A stretch of 64,000 nucleotides of DNA, from NCBI GenBank assembly GCA_902594335.1, contig CACJLY010000007.1, positions 1-64,000 of the forward strand, read 5' to 3'. A program made the position numbers and the translations under genes. Shown here one piece after another: positions 39,584 to 51,243 of the stretch (within the stretch, counting starts at the first letter, position 1; the number at the start of each line of letters is the position of its first letter). A model generated the notes under the pieces. That model saw only the letters and a program-made list of their open reading frames with translations. It did not search any database and was not told the DNA's origin. Source of the stretch: an uncultured Pelagibacteraceae bacterium. Lineage in GTDB: Bacteria > Pseudomonadota > Alphaproteobacteria > Pelagibacterales > Pelagibacteraceae.

Positions 39584-40368
39584 TGAAAAAGGGTAAAAAG
39601 TTATACGAAGGTAAAGCTAAAATAATCTATGCTAGCAATGATAAAAATTTAGTAATTCAACATTTCAAAGATGATGCCACAGCTTTTAATAATCAAAAAA
39701 AGGATATCATTGAGGGAAAAGGAATTTTAAATAATAGAATTTCAGAACATGTTCTAACTCAATTAAGTAATGTTGGAATAAAAAATCATTTAGTTAAAAG
39801 ACTTAATATGAGAGAACAGCTTGTTAAGTTAGTTGAAATTATACCAATTGAATTTGTTGTAAGAAATATAGCAACAGGATCATTAACAAAGAGATTAGGA
39901 ATAGAAGATGGAACTGTACTTGATTATCCATTAGTTGAGTATTGTTTAAAGAATGACGATTTAGGAGACCCATTAGTAAGTAGAGAACATATCCTGGCGT
40001 TTAAATGGATGGACGTTTTTGAGTTAGACTTTATCTACGAAGAAGTTAGAAGAATAAATGACTTTCTTCAAGGGATGTTTAGAGGTGTTGGAATAAAATT
40101 AGTAGATTTTAAAGTTGAATTTGGAAGATGTGAAACTGACGGAAGAAAAGAAGTTATGTTAGCAGATGAAATTAGTCCTGATACATGCAGACTATGGGAT
40201 ATGAGAACAGATAAAAAACTAGATAAAGATAGATTTAGAAATAACCTAGGAAACTTAGTTGAAGCTTATCAAGAAGTTGCCATAAGACTTAATATATTGC
40301 ATGAACAGTCAAACATAAGACCATTAACTTATCCTAAACCAAAGGCAGTAAAAATTAAGAAAAAATGA
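39583..40368 (+). CDS. purC: SAICAR synthetase
   Basis: 261 aa; KKLYEGKAKIIY, DDATAFN, DEISPDTCRLWD. Confidence 0.97.
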   Translation: MKKGKKLYEGKAKIIYASNDKNLVIQHFKDDATAFNNQKKDIIEGKGILNNRISEHVLTQLSNVGIKNHLVKRLNMREQLVKLVEIIPIEFVVRNIATGSLTKRLGIEDGTVLDYPLVEYCLKNDDLGDPLVSREHILAFKWMDVFELDFIYEEVRRINDFLQGMFRGVGIKLVDFKVEFGRCETDGRKEVMLADEISPDTCRLWDMRTDKKLDKDRFRNNLGNLVEAYQEVAIRLNILHEQSNIRPLTYPKPKAVKIKKK

Positions 40369-40598
40369 AGGTAAAAGTAATAGTCACTTTAAAAAATGGA
40401 GTACTAGATCCACAAGGTAAAGCAATTCAGCAAACTTTAAATGGAATGACTTTTGATAATGTTTCAGAGGTCAGACAAGGTAAATATTTTGACATTGAGG
40501 TAAATGAGAGTGATGAAAGTAAAGCTAAATCGCAAGTAGAGGAAATGTGTAAAAAGCTTCTAGCAAATCTAGTTATTGAGGATTATAAAATCTTGTAA
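40365..40598 (+). CDS. purS: Phosphoribosylformylglycinamidine synthase PurS subunit
   Basis: 77 aa; VKVIVTLKNGVLDPQGKAIQQTL, between purC and purQ. Confidence 0.95.
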   Translation: MKVKVIVTLKNGVLDPQGKAIQQTLNGMTFDNVSEVRQGKYFDIEVNESDESKAKSQVEEMCKKLLANLVIEDYKIL

Positions 40599-40605
40599 CT
40601 ACTGA

Positions 40606-41286
40606 ATGAAATCATCTGTAATTATATTCCCTGGTTCAAATTGCGATAGAGATATGAATGTGGCTCTTAATAAATTTGGATTTAAAAATCAAATGGTCTG
40701 GCACAACGATGCTGAAATTCCCAAAAGTGATTTAATTGTACTTCCTGGAGGTTTTTCTTATGGTGATTATCTTAGATGTGGGAGTATTGCTGGTAAATCT
40801 AGAATTATTAAGTCTGTGGTTAATTTTGCAAATTCTGGGGGATTGGTGCTTGGTATCTGTAATGGTTTTCAAATACTAACTGAAACAGGTCTACTTCCTG
40901 GAATACTTCAGCAAAATAAATACCTAAACTTTATTTGTAAAAATGTTTTTGTAAAAATTAAAAATAAAGAAAATAAATATTTTAAAAATATTAACAAAGA
41001 AGTTTTAGAGCTTCATATTGCTCATAATGAAGGAAATTATTTTTGTTCAAAAGATGAATTAAAATCAATAGAAGATAATGGGCAAATAGCCGTTACCTAT
41101 TGCGACGATAAAGGGAATGAAGACGAATATAATAATCCAAATGGGGCTATTAAAAATATAGCTGGAATATTCAATAAAGATAAAAATATTTTGGGTATGA
41201 TGCCTCATCCAGAGAGAATGATTGATCCTTTTCTTTCGGGAGAAGACGGATCACTATTTTTTGAAAATTTAATAGGTAACGTGTAA
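40606..41286 (+). CDS. purQ: Phosphoribosylformylglycinamidine synthase PurQ subunit
   Basis: 226 aa; [44 protein letters not shown]. Confidence 0.97.
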   Translation: MKSSVIIFPGSNCDRDMNVALNKFGFKNQMVWHNDAEIPKSDLIVLPGGFSYGDYLRCGSIAGKSRIIKSVVNFANSGGLVLGICNGFQILTETGLLPGILQQNKYLNFICKNVFVKIKNKENKYFKNINKEVLELHIAHNEGNYFCSKDELKSIEDNGQIAVTYCDDKGNEDEYNNPNGAIKNIAGIFNKDKNILGMMPHPERMIDPFLSGEDGSLFFENLIGNV

Positions 41287-43481
41287 TGAATGAAGTTAAT
41301 GAACAAATAGCAATCGATCATGGATTGAAGATAGATGAATATAAAAAAATTTGTGATCTATTAAAAAGAACTCCAAATATAACAGAATTAGGTGTTTTTT
41401 CAGCAATGTGGAATGAACACTGTTCTTATAAATCATCTAGAAGACATCTTAAAAAATTACATACTAAGGGTGATCAAGTTATCCAAGGTCCAGGAGAAAA
41501 TGCTGGCGTTGTTGATATTGAAGATGATGATGCAATTGTATTTAAGATAGAAAGTCATAACCACCCTTCATTTATTGAGCCCTATCAAGGTGCAGCAACA
41601 GGTGTTGGTGGAATTATGAGAGATGTATTTACTATGGGTGCAAGACCTATTGCAAATTTAAATTCAATTCACTTTGGATCAATTGATCATGAAAAAACTA
41701 GAAATCTATTAAGAGGGGTTGTTAAAGGTATTGGTGGATATGGTAATTGTATTGGTGTTCCGACAATTGCTGGCCAAACATGCTTTGACGAGTCTTATAA
41801 TGGAAACATTCTAGTCAATGCGATGACATTAGGTTTGGTAAATAAGAATAAAATATTTTACTCTAAAGCTGCTGGAGTTGATAAGCCTGTTATATATGTA
41901 GGGTCAAAAACAGGAAGAGACGGAATTCATGGTGCAAGTATGGCATCAGCTATTTTCGATGATAAAATAGAGGAAAAGAAACCAACAGTTCAAGTTGGAG
42001 ATCCATTTACAGAAAAACTACTTTTAGAGGCTTGTTTAGAATTAATGGGAGGTAAATCAATAATATCAATTCAGGACATGGGTGCAGCTGGACTAACTTC
42101 ATCAAGTATTGAAATGGCATCAAAAGGTGATTTGGGTATTAAAATTGATTTAACAAAAGTACCTTGTAGAGAAGAAAATATGACACCTTATGAAATAATG
42201 CTTTCAGAAAGCCAAGAGAGAATGTTAATTGTATTAGAGGCTGGAAAAGAAGATGAAGCAAAAAAAATATTTGATAAGTGGAACTTAGATTTTGCAGTTA
42301 TTGGAAAAACAACCAATAGTAAAAATATAGAATTATTTTTTGAAAATAAAAAAGTTGCTGAAATTCCGATAGATTTTTTAGCTGAAAATGCTCCAATGTA
42401 CGATCGTAAATGGATAAAAGCTAAATTACCTAAAGAAAACAATTTTTCAAAAGATGATTTTAAGTCTTTGAAATTAAGTGATTGTTTAAATAAAATCTTA
42501 ACTGACCCAAACATTGCAGATAAAGAATGGATATGGAACCAATATGATCACACGGTTATGGGAGATACTATACAAAAACCAGGTGGTAATGCAGGTGTAG
42601 TAAGAGTACATGGAACTAATAAAGCAGTGGCTGCAGCAGTAGACTCATCAGCTACTTATTGTCATGCTCATCCATTAACAGGAGGAAAACAAGTGGTTTG
42701 TGAAAGTTGGAGGAATATGATTTCTGTTGGAGCTAAACCAATAGCAATTACAAATTGCCTTAATTTTGGAAATCCAGAAAAAGAAAAAAATATGGGAGAG
42801 TTTGTTGAATGTGTTGAGGGAATTACAGAAGCTTCAAAATATTTAAATTACCCAGTAGTTTCAGGAAATGTCTCTTTCTATAATGAAACAAAAGATAAGG
42901 GAATTAAGCCTACTCCATCTATTGGAGGTATTGGACTATTATCAGATTATAAAAAGATGGTTACAATGGAATTAAAAAATGATGGAAATTATCTATTAAT
43001 AATTGGTAAAACAGAAGGTCATTTAGATCAATCAATATTTGCAAAAAATATTTTGTCTAATCATAATGGACCTCCTCCAGAAATTAATTTATTTAATGAA
43101 AAACAAAATGGGATGAGTATTTTAAATTTAAAAAATAAAAATTTAATTGAGACTTGTCATGATGTTTCCTTAGGGGGAATTTTAACTGCTATTTCAAAAA
43201 TGAGTATAAAAGGAAATAAAGGAGTAAAAATATTTCCAATTGAAGGTTTAGTAAATAAATTTGAATATTTTTTTGGAGAGGACCAAGGAAGATATATAAT
43301 AGAAATAAAGCCTGGAAATTTAGAAAATGTTGAAAAAATACTTAAAAAAGATTCAATCCATTTTGATAAATTAGGTATAGTAGAAAGTGATAAGATTACT
43401 TATGGAAATGACCTTAAAATATCAATTGGAGATATTAAAGAAGGCTATAAAAAATGGCTAAATGAATATATGGTTAACTGA
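41286..43481 (+). CDS. purL: Phosphoribosylformylglycinamidine synthase PurL subunit
   Basis: 731 aa; [36 protein letters not shown]. Confidence 0.97.
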   Translation: MNEVNEQIAIDHGLKIDEYKKICDLLKRTPNITELGVFSAMWNEHCSYKSSRRHLKKLHTKGDQVIQGPGENAGVVDIEDDDAIVFKIESHNHPSFIEPYQGAATGVGGIMRDVFTMGARPIANLNSIHFGSIDHEKTRNLLRGVVKGIGGYGNCIGVPTIAGQTCFDESYNGNILVNAMTLGLVNKNKIFYSKAAGVDKPVIYVGSKTGRDGIHGASMASAIFDDKIEEKKPTVQVGDPFTEKLLLEACLELMGGKSIISIQDMGAAGLTSSSIEMASKGDLGIKIDLTKVPCREENMTPYEIMLSESQERMLIVLEAGKEDEAKKIFDKWNLDFAVIGKTTNSKNIELFFENKKVAEIPIDFLAENAPMYDRKWIKAKLPKENNFSKDDFKSLKLSDCLNKILTDPNIADKEWIWNQYDHTVMGDTIQKPGGNAGVVRVHGTNKAVAAAVDSSATYCHAHPLTGGKQVVCESWRNMISVGAKPIAITNCLNFGNPEKEKNMGEFVECVEGITEASKYLNYPVVSGNVSFYNETKDKGIKPTPSIGGIGLLSDYKKMVTMELKNDGNYLLIIGKTEGHLDQSIFAKNILSNHNGPPPEINLFNEKQNGMSILNLKNKNLIETCHDVSLGGILTAISKMSIKGNKGVKIFPIEGLVNKFEYFFGEDQGRYIIEIKPGNLENVEKILKKDSIHFDKLGIVESDKITYGNDLKISIGDIKEGYKKWLNEYMVN

Positions 43482-43711
43482 TGGCAATGGATTTAAAAGA
43501 AATAGAAAGCTTAATAAAAGAAGCACTGCCTGATGCAAAAATTGAAATTCAAGATCTTGCAGGCGATGGTAATCATTATTCAGCTACAGTAATTTCGTCG
43601 CAATTTGCAGGAAAAAGTAAAATTCAGCAGCACAAAATGGTATATAATTCACTTAAAGGCAAAATGGGAAATGAGTTGCACGCATTAGCTGTTAAAACAA
43701 AGGAGAACTAA
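43481..43711 (+). CDS. BolA-family protein
   Basis: 76 aa; LPDAKIEIQDLAGDGNHYSATVIS..FAGKSKIQQHKMVYNSL; adjacent to monothiol glutaredoxin. Confidence 0.93.
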   Translation: MAMDLKEIESLIKEALPDAKIEIQDLAGDGNHYSATVISSQFAGKSKIQQHKMVYNSLKGKMGNELHALAVKTKEN

Positions 43712-44050
43712 ATGGACAATCAAACAAATGAATTAATCAACAATGAAATTAAAAGCAACGAAGTATGTTTGTTTATGAAAGGGACACCTGATGCTCCTCA
43801 GTGCGGGTTTTCTATGGCTGTTACTAACATTTTAAAAATGCTTGAAGTTAATTTCAAAGGTGTAAACGTTTTAGCAGATCAAAATCTAAGAGAAGGTATT
43901 AAAGTTTTTAGTGATTGGCCAACAATTCCTCAATTATATGTTAAGAATGAATTCATAGGTGGTTGCGATATAGTTAAGGAAATGTACGAAAGTGGGGAAC
44001 TAGCCAAACTTTTTGAAGATAATGGAATTGAATTTAAGAAGAAAAACTAA
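43712..44050 (+). CDS. grxD: Monothiol glutaredoxin (Grx4 family)
   Basis: 112 aa; VCLFMKGTPDAPQCGFSMAV, DWPTIPQLYVKNEFIGGCDIVKEM. Confidence 0.95.
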   Translation: MDNQTNELINNEIKSNEVCLFMKGTPDAPQCGFSMAVTNILKMLEVNFKGVNVLADQNLREGIKVFSDWPTIPQLYVKNEFIGGCDIVKEMYESGELAKLFEDNGIEFKKKN

Positions 44051-44052
44051 TC

Positions 44053-44664
44053 TTATTTAATTAACAATCTAATTTTTTTTGAAAAGTATTTTTTTAATAA
44101 GTTTAAAATTGATATTTTAACTGGAGCTTTTAAATTATCTTCAACCATATTAAATTTAATACTATCCTCCCAACTTAATTCGATAACTAAACTTTCACGA
44201 AAATATTCATTTAATTTTTTTATTGTTCCTACACTTAAAACTGGTTCGAAAAATTGTTGTTTTTTTGAGATATTAATTTGATTATTAACATCATCAAATA
44301 CTAAATGCCAAATATGTGCTTTTTTATTTTCAAACACTAAATTATCTTCCAGTCTTGTAGGTACTTCTATATATCCTTTTTTTCCAATCCTAGCTAGTTC
44401 ACTTAAAAAGAATGATACATCTTCAACATGCTCAGCGACATGAGATGCAATCACAAAATCAAACTCCTTATCATTAAAAGGTAATTTTTTTTCAGTTATT
44501 TTTACAAATAATTTATCTTTGTAATGATTAGATAAATCTAATATATCACTAACTGTTGTTGCATGCTTATTAGCACCATATCCACATCCTACGTCTAAAA
44601 TTTTCCAGTTTGGGTTTTCTGAGAGGATTTTTTCTATATGTATTTTTGAAGTTCTTTTAATCAA
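44053..44664 (-). CDS. Class I SAM-dependent methyltransferase
   Basis: 203 aa; WKILDVGCGYGANKHA, DFVIASHVAEHVEDV. Confidence 0.85.
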   Translation of the reverse strand: MIKRTSKIHIEKILSENPNWKILDVGCGYGANKHATTVSDILDLSNHYKDKLFVKITEKKLPFNDKEFDFVIASHVAEHVEDVSFFLSELARIGKKGYIEVPTRLEDNLVFENKKAHIWHLVFDDVNNQINISKKQQFFEPVLSVGTIKKLNEYFRESLVIELSWEDSIKFNMVEDNLKAPVKISILNLLKKYFSKKIRLLIK

Positions 44665-44669
44665 AAAAT

Positions 44670-45287
44670 TTATCTTGAATAATACTCAATTACTAAATTA
44701 GGCTCCATAACAACTGGATATGGAACTTCTTCAAATTTTGGAATTCTTACAAATTTAACTTTTTTATTTTTTTCATCTAATTGTAAATACTCAGGGACTT
44801 CTCTCTCTTTATTAGCAAGAGCTATATCTATCAAAGCTAATTGTTTTGATTTGTCTCTTATTTCAATACTGTCTTCTTCTTTTACTTGGTAACTAGATAT
44901 ATTAACTTTTTTACCATTAACTTTAACGTGTCCATGATTAATTAATTGTCTAGATGAAAAAATAGTATTTGATAATTTTGATCTATAAATTACTGCATCT
45001 AACCTTCTCTCAAGTAAACCAATTAAATTTTCAGCCGTATCACCTTTTTTCATAATGGCTCTCCTATACATATTTCGAAATTGTCTCTCATTCATGTTAC
45101 CATAGTAGCATTTAAGTTTTTGCTTTGCTTGAAGTTGAATACCATAATCTGATGGTTTAGATGATTTTGTTTGCCCGTGTTGCCCGGGAGGATATGCTCT
45201 AGTATTAAAGGGACTTTTTGGTCTGCCCCATAAATTGACTTTAAGCCTTCTATCTACTTTATGTTTTGAGTTTAATCGTTTTGTCAT
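44670..45287 (-). CDS. rpsD: 30S ribosomal protein S4
   Basis: 205 aa; S4 domain with LIGLLERRLDAVIYRSKLSNTIFSSRQLINHGHVKVNGKKVNI. Confidence 0.98.
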   Translation of the reverse strand: MTKRLNSKHKVDRRLKVNLWGRPKSPFNTRAYPPGQHGQTKSSKPSDYGIQLQAKQKLKCYYGNMNERQFRNMYRRAIMKKGDTAENLIGLLERRLDAVIYRSKLSNTIFSSRQLINHGHVKVNGKKVNISSYQVKEEDSIEIRDKSKQLALIDIALANKEREVPEYLQLDEKNKKVKFVRIPKFEEVPYPVVMEPNLVIEYYSR

Positions 45288-45330
45288 ATTGCAGTTATGG
45301 GGTTTATAGACTTCAAAATATTTTTGTCAA

Positions 45331-46041
45331 TCAAGGTTTTTTAGTTAGGCCAGCAAATACACTTGATAAAATGCGTGTTTCTTTTTTGGAAAGTTCCATT
45401 TTATAAAAAATACTTCTTAAATTTTCTATCATAATAGGTTTTTTTGCTTTTTGTTTAAAAAAATTTTGGTTTTCTAGAGTAGATAGACAAAAATTCAGCA
45501 TACTAGATATTTCCTTCTTAGAGGCTGTTTGTATTTTTTTTGACTTTCGAAAATTAAATTTATTTGTTGAGATTAAGTGTGAAACGGTTTGAGCTACGAT
45601 TACTAAGCTATGTGATAAATTTAATGATCTAAATTTGCTATTACTTGGAATTTGTAAAGTATAGTCAGCATAACTTACTTCATCGTTTGTTAATCCAGAG
45701 GCTTCTGATCCAAACAAAAAACTAACTCTCTTTGTAAAGTTTATTTTTTTTAAGTCATCTAATGAAATATGTTTAATATTTTTATTTCTAAACCTTGCTG
45801 AGGTTGCAATTAAAATATCAGTTTTAGTTAATGATTTTTCTAAGTTTAAATGAATTTTAGTTTTTTTTATTATATCTTTGGCTCCAACTGAAGTTGCAAT
45901 AATTTTATCATTTGGAAATATTGGTTTTGGTTCTATTATTGATAAATTGTTAAAACCAAAATTTTTCATAGCTCTAGCACATAACCCGATGTTTTCAGAA
46001 AGCTGAGGTTTGTGAAGAATAAATGAGATATTAAAATTCAT
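45331..46041 (-). CDS. trmJ: TrmJ-like SpoU-family tRNA methyltransferase
   Basis: 236 aa; ISFILHKPQLSENIGLCARAMKNFG, FLFGSEASGLTNDEV, SLNLSHSLVIVAQ. Confidence 0.85.
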   Translation of the reverse strand: MNFNISFILHKPQLSENIGLCARAMKNFGFNNLSIIEPKPIFPNDKIIATSVGAKDIIKKTKIHLNLEKSLTKTDILIATSARFRNKNIKHISLDDLKKINFTKRVSFLFGSEASGLTNDEVSYADYTLQIPSNSKFRSLNLSHSLVIVAQTVSHLISTNKFNFRKSKKIQTASKKEISSMLNFCLSTLENQNFFKQKAKKPIMIENLRSIFYKMELSKKETRILSSVFAGLTKKP

Positions 46042-47639
46042 TAAGCACTTGCTGGTGCATTATTTTTAAATAACTTGTAATCAAGGCTGTCAATTAATGC
46101 TTTAAATGAAGCATCAATAATGTTTGGTGATACACCTATTGTAAACCAATTCTTACCTTTTGAGTCAGTGCTTTCAATAGAAACTCTAGTTACAGCCTCT
46201 GTTCCTGTGTTCAATATTCTTACTTTATAATCAACTAATCTCAAATCTTTAAGGTAATTAGAATATTTAGAAATCTTATTTATATTATTTCGGATTGCAT
46301 TATCTAGAGCATTTACTGGTCCATTACCCTCTCCTTCACAAACAATTGTTTCACCATCTACCTCTAGCTCGGCTTTTGCTGAAGAAATAATTTCTCCAGA
46401 TGAATTTTTCTTAACAGACACATCGTACGCTTTAATAATTAAATACCTTGGAATTTCGCCTACTATTCTTCTAGCTAATAATTCAAACGAAGCATCTGCG
46501 CCATCATAACTATATCCAATAAATTCTCTTCCTTTAACCTCTTCTAAGAGTTGTTTAATTTTTGGATCATTTTTTTTAATGTCAATTCCTATAGTTTTTA
46601 GTCTTGATAAAATATTTGATTGCCCAGCTTGATCTGAAACGACAATATTTCTTGTATTTCCAACTTTTTCAGGATCAATGTGTTCATAAGTTTTTGGATC
46701 TTTTTGTACTGCAGAAACATGCATTCCACCTTTGTGAGAAAATGCTGCAGCTCCTACATAAGGTAAATGTTTATTTGGTTTTCTATTTAAAATTTCATCT
46801 AAAAGTCTAGAGCATTGTGTTAGATGTTTAATATTCTCCTCATTTATATTTATTTCATAATTATTAGAAAATTCGTGTTTTAAATGCAAAGACGGAATTA
46901 ATGACATTAAATTAGCATTACCGCATCTTTCTCCTAAACCATTAATAGTTCCCTGCACTTGTCTTACACCAGCTTGAATTGCAACTAATGAATTAGCAAC
47001 TGCATTTTCTGTATCATTGTGTGCGTGAATTCCTAAATTTTTGCCAGGTATATTTTTTACAACATCTGTAACTATTTTAGATATTTCATGAGGCAATGTT
47101 CCACCATTAGTATCACAAAGAACTATCCATCTAGCTCCTTGGTCATATGCAGATTTAATACAACTCAACGCATATTCTTTGTTTGATTTATAACCATCAA
47201 AAAAATGTTCAGCATCAAACATAAATTCTTTTCCAGAATTAATAATATGTTTTGCACTTTCACTAATATTTTTTAAATTTTGTTCTTTTGAAATACCCAA
47301 AGCAACATCAACATGGAAATCCCAAGATTTTCCAAACAAACAAATTGAAGTTGCCTTAGAATTTATTAATGATGAAATCATTGGATCATTTTGAGCACTA
47401 TGATCAGACTTTTTTGTCATACCAAAGGCTGTTAATATGGAATTCTTAAAAGTATGCCTTTTATTAAAAAATTCTGTATCAGTTGGATTTGCTCCGGGCC
47501 ATCCACCTTCGATATAATCAACTCCTAGATTATCTAATGCTACTGAAATTTTTTCTTTATCATCCAAAGAAAAATCAACTCCTTGTGTCTGTGCACCATC
47601 ACGTAAAGTAGTATCAAAAATGTATATTTTGTCTGACAT
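46041..47639 (-). CDS. cimA: (R)-citramalate synthase
   Basis: 532 aa; IFDTTLRDGAQTQGVDFSLDDK, long C-terminal LeuA dimer domain, CimA-type lead sequence. Confidence 0.88.
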   Translation of the reverse strand: MSDKIYIFDTTLRDGAQTQGVDFSLDDKEKISVALDNLGVDYIEGGWPGANPTDTEFFNKRHTFKNSILTAFGMTKKSDHSAQNDPMISSLINSKATSICLFGKSWDFHVDVALGISKEQNLKNISESAKHIINSGKEFMFDAEHFFDGYKSNKEYALSCIKSAYDQGARWIVLCDTNGGTLPHEISKIVTDVVKNIPGKNLGIHAHNDTENAVANSLVAIQAGVRQVQGTINGLGERCGNANLMSLIPSLHLKHEFSNNYEININEENIKHLTQCSRLLDEILNRKPNKHLPYVGAAAFSHKGGMHVSAVQKDPKTYEHIDPEKVGNTRNIVVSDQAGQSNILSRLKTIGIDIKKNDPKIKQLLEEVKGREFIGYSYDGADASFELLARRIVGEIPRYLIIKAYDVSVKKNSSGEIISSAKAELEVDGETIVCEGEGNGPVNALDNAIRNNINKISKYSNYLKDLRLVDYKVRILNTGTEAVTRVSIESTDSKGKNWFTIGVSPNIIDASFKALIDSLDYKLFKNNAPASA

Positions 47640-49000
47640 TATTTAAATCTCCACGAGGTTTTACCATCTTTATCTTCTATTTGAACTCCTTTTTCTAAAA
47701 GCTCATTACGGATTTTGTCAGCTAATTTGTAATTTTTGTCATCTCTAGCCTTAATTCGTTCTTTAATTTTTATTTCAATTAACTCGTTACTTAGGGTAGA
47801 TTTATTTTTTTTAAAATTATTCCATTCTTCTCTGGTTTCAGTTAGCAGTCCCACAAAATTACATGCAGATACAAATACTTTTTTATCTTCTAAATTTCCT
47901 GATTGTGATTTTTCATAAAGTTTATGCAGTTTAGCTATATACTTTGGTGTATTTAAATCATCGTACAAAGGATGAAGATCATCATCTGAGATTAATTTAG
48001 GTTTATCTAACACAACATAGCTTTTGTACCATTTGTCAATTGTTTTATGACTTTCATCTAAAAGTTTATCATTCCAATCTAATGGCTGTCTGTAATGCGC
48101 ACTGATCAGTGCTAATCTTAAAGCTTGACCGTTATCTTTCTCTTTAAAACTACTTATTTTTAAAATATTACCTTGCGATTTAGACATTTTTTCATTTGAT
48201 TGGGTAATAAATCCATTATGAACCCAATAATTAGAGAAAACTTCAGTTCCATTAGCACAACATGATTGTGCAATTTCATTTTCGTGATGTGGAAATAATA
48301 GATCTCTACCACCTCCATGGATATCAAATTTATCACCAAGATATTTTTTAGACATTGCTGAACATTCTAAATGCCAGCCCGGTCTGCCCTTTCCCCACGG
48401 TGATGCCCAACTAGGTTCATATTCGTTTGAGGGTTTCCATAATACAAAATCCTCAGAATTTTTCTTATTTCTTGATACTTTTATCCTAGATCCAGATATT
48501 AAATCATCTATTTTTTTATTAGATAATTTTCCATAATCTTTAAATTTATTTACTTCAAAATAAATGTGGTTCTCATTTTCATATGCAAAACCTTTTTCCA
48601 CTAAAATAGTGATCATCTCTATCATCTCTTTAATATTTTCTGTTGCTTTAGGTTGAAAGCTAGGTTTTTCACAAATTAGATAATTACAATCTTCCTGAAA
48701 ATTATTATTTATTTTAGTGGTTAGATCTTTTATTGAAATTTTGTTATCTTTTGCAGATTGAATTATTTTATCATCAATATCTGTAATATTTCTAACATAT
48801 GTAACTTTGTCATTTCCATATTTACACTTTAGGATTTTAAAAAGTAAATCGAATACAACTAATGGTCTTGCATTACCTATATGTGGATCATCATAAACTG
48901 TTGGGCCACAGACATACATTTTGACATTATTTTCATCAATTGGCTGGAATTTTTCTTTTTTTCCACCATAGCTATTTGTTAAAAAAATATCTTTATTCAT
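47639..49000 (-). CDS. cysS: Cysteinyl-tRNA synthetase
   Basis: 453 aa; MYVCGPTVYDDPHIGNARP, WHLECSAMS, EKMSKSQGN. Confidence 0.97.
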   Translation of the reverse strand: MNKDIFLTNSYGGKKEKFQPIDENNVKMYVCGPTVYDDPHIGNARPLVVFDLLFKILKCKYGNDKVTYVRNITDIDDKIIQSAKDNKISIKDLTTKINNNFQEDCNYLICEKPSFQPKATENIKEMIEMITILVEKGFAYENENHIYFEVNKFKDYGKLSNKKIDDLISGSRIKVSRNKKNSEDFVLWKPSNEYEPSWASPWGKGRPGWHLECSAMSKKYLGDKFDIHGGGRDLLFPHHENEIAQSCCANGTEVFSNYWVHNGFITQSNEKMSKSQGNILKISSFKEKDNGQALRLALISAHYRQPLDWNDKLLDESHKTIDKWYKSYVVLDKPKLISDDDLHPLYDDLNTPKYIAKLHKLYEKSQSGNLEDKKVFVSACNFVGLLTETREEWNNFKKNKSTLSNELIEIKIKERIKARDDKNYKLADKIRNELLEKGVQIEDKDGKTSWRFK

Positions 49001-49045
49001 TATTCTAGGAATATACTTTAATTATAGATTTGTGAATCTATTTGA

Positions 49046-49783
49046 TTAGTTAGGAATCTTGCAAACTGGAATAGGATCCATTTTATGCAAATTTGCGTTT
49101 CTTATTTGGATATATTTTTCTCTATTTTTTGAATTTTCATTTTCCATTGCTTCTTCAAGTTCTTTGTAACTTAAACCCAACTGGCCTTCATCAGTTCTAC
49201 CATCGTCCCATAAACCATCAGTTGGAGGAGCATCTATGATCTCTTGTAAAATCTTTAATTCTTTTCCTAATTGCCAAACCTCTGTTTTATTACAATCAGC
49301 TATTGGTGATATATCAACTCCACCATCACCATACTTTGTGTAAAAACCTACACCAAAGTCTTCAACTTTATTTCCTGTACCAACCACTATTCCATTGTTT
49401 GCCGCAGCAACCTGATAAAGAGTAGTCATTCTTAATCTTGCTCTAGAGTTTGCCATTCCATGCAAACTATTAAAATTTTTTAAAGTGTTTTCAAATGAAG
49501 AAAAAAGGCTGTCTAGTTCTACTGTAATACCTTCAACATTTTTAAAATTTTGCTTTAACCACTCTTGATGCTTTAAACTTAGATCATGTTGTGCACTTTT
49601 TTGTTTTATAGGCATGGATAAAACAATAGTTTTAAGTCCTGTCATCGCACTTAACGTGCTTGAAACAGACGAGTCTATGCCACCTGATATTCCAATTACC
49701 AAAGACTGAGCTTTTTTTGGCATTGAATTAACATAATTAAGTATCCAATCTTTGATAAATGTAACTTTTTGGTTTGAGTCCAT
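49046..49783 (-). CDS. nadE: NAD synthetase
   Basis: 245 aa; LVIGISGGIDSSVSSTL, VVGTGNKVEDFGVGFYTKYGDGGVDISPIADC. Confidence 0.95.
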   Translation of the reverse strand: MDSNQKVTFIKDWILNYVNSMPKKAQSLVIGISGGIDSSVSSTLSAMTGLKTIVLSMPIKQKSAQHDLSLKHQEWLKQNFKNVEGITVELDSLFSSFENTLKNFNSLHGMANSRARLRMTTLYQVAAANNGIVVGTGNKVEDFGVGFYTKYGDGGVDISPIADCNKTEVWQLGKELKILQEIIDAPPTDGLWDDGRTDEGQLGLSYKELEEAMENENSKNREKYIQIRNANLHKMDPIPVCKIPN

Positions 49784-49820
49784 AATAGAAATATAATAAT
49801 TAATTTAAAAAATTAAATGA

Positions 49821-51200
49821 TTAAGATGCCGCTCTAATACCATTTTTAGCATACAAGGTATTCTTTTTAATCTCGTCTGATATTAAAAAAGCTAACTCTA
49901 GGGCTTGATTGGCATTAAGTCTTGGATCACATTGAGTGTGATATCTGCTTGATAAATCTGTGTCTGATATTTTTTGTGCTCCACCAGTACATTCTGTCAC
50001 ATTTTGTCCAGTCATTTCAATGTGAAGACCACCGGCGTAAGAACCTTCACTTTGATGAACACCAAATACATTTTTAACTTCATTTAAAACATTGTTAAAT
50101 GGTCTTGTTTTAAATCCAGTAGTTGATTTAATTGTATTTCCATGCATTGGGTCACAAGACCAAATAACATTTAGTCCCTCTTTTTTAATTCCTCTAATAA
50201 GTTTTGGTAAATATTTCTCTACTTGATCATGACCAAACCTTGAAATTAATGTAATTTTACCTTTTTCATTTTTAGGATTAATCAATTCACAAATTCTAGC
50301 TATCTCTTCAGGTTTTGAAGTTGGACCACATTTAATACCAATTGGATTTTCTATTCCCCTGCAAAATTCTACATGACCACCATCAATTTGTCTTGTTCTA
50401 TCTCCTATCCATACGAAATGAGCAGATGTATCGTGATATTCGCCTGTTGTAGAGTCTACTCTAGTCATAGTTTCTTCAAATGGCAAGTGCAGAGCCTCAT
50501 GGGACGTCCAAAAATTTACTGTATACAGTCTTCTATTAAAATCAGATGTGATACCACAAGCCTCCATAAAAGCTAAAGCATCAGCAATTTTATCTTCTAA
50601 TTCTTTAAACTTTTTGGCTTGCGCCGCGGATTTAATGTAGCCCAAGTTCCACAAATGGACCTTTTTCAAATCAGCAAAACCTCCATTAGAAAAAGCTCTT
50701 ATTAAGTTTATTGTAGAGGCAGATTGAGAGTACGCTCTAAATAATCTCTTTGGGTCAGGAATTCTAGCAGTTTTCGTAAATTCCATACCATTAATATTAT
50801 CACCTAAATAACTTGGAAGTTCTATATCTCCTTGTTTTTCTGTAGGAGCACTTCTAGGTTTTGAAAACTGACCAGCAATTCTTCCAAGTTTAACAACTGG
50901 TAGTGATGCTGAATAAGTTAACACTAATGACATTTGAAGCATTAGTTTAAAGTAGTCTCTTATATTGTCTGGGTTAAATTCTGCAAAACTTTCAGCACAA
51001 TCTCCACCTTGTAATAAAAAAGCTTTTCCATCAACTACGTTAGCAAGTTGTTCCTTGAGATGTCGTGTTTCACCTGCAAATACTAGAGGTGGAAAATTTT
51101 TTAACTTACTCAAAACAACATTTAACTCATCCTCATCTTTATATTCAGGGATATGTTTAACTGGATAATTTCTCCAACTATTTATTTTCCATTTTTTCAT
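49821..51200 (-). CDS. Class II 3-deoxy-7-phosphoheptulonate synthase
   Basis: 459 aa; FLLQGGDCAESFAEFNPDNIR, GRIAGQFSKPRS, SCDPMHGNT. Confidence 0.96.
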   Translation of the reverse strand: MKKWKINSWRNYPVKHIPEYKDEDELNVVLSKLKNFPPLVFAGETRHLKEQLANVVDGKAFLLQGGDCAESFAEFNPDNIRDYFKLMLQMSLVLTYSASLPVVKLGRIAGQFSKPRSAPTEKQGDIELPSYLGDNINGMEFTKTARIPDPKRLFRAYSQSASTINLIRAFSNGGFADLKKVHLWNLGYIKSAAQAKKFKELEDKIADALAFMEACGITSDFNRRLYTVNFWTSHEALHLPFEETMTRVDSTTGEYHDTSAHFVWIGDRTRQIDGGHVEFCRGIENPIGIKCGPTSKPEEIARICELINPKNEKGKITLISRFGHDQVEKYLPKLIRGIKKEGLNVIWSCDPMHGNTIKSTTGFKTRPFNNVLNEVKNVFGVHQSEGSYAGGLHIEMTGQNVTECTGGAQKISDTDLSSRYHTQCDPRLNANQALELAFLISDEIKKNTLYAKNGIRAAS

Positions 51201-51243
51201 TACAACCTGGAATATATACTCTTTTTTTTTGAAAAAAAAAGAT

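Noticed and set aside
51215-51242. T-run/A-run inverted tract upstream of DAHP synthase
   Set aside because: Simple homopolymer tract common in this AT-rich genome; no further structure.
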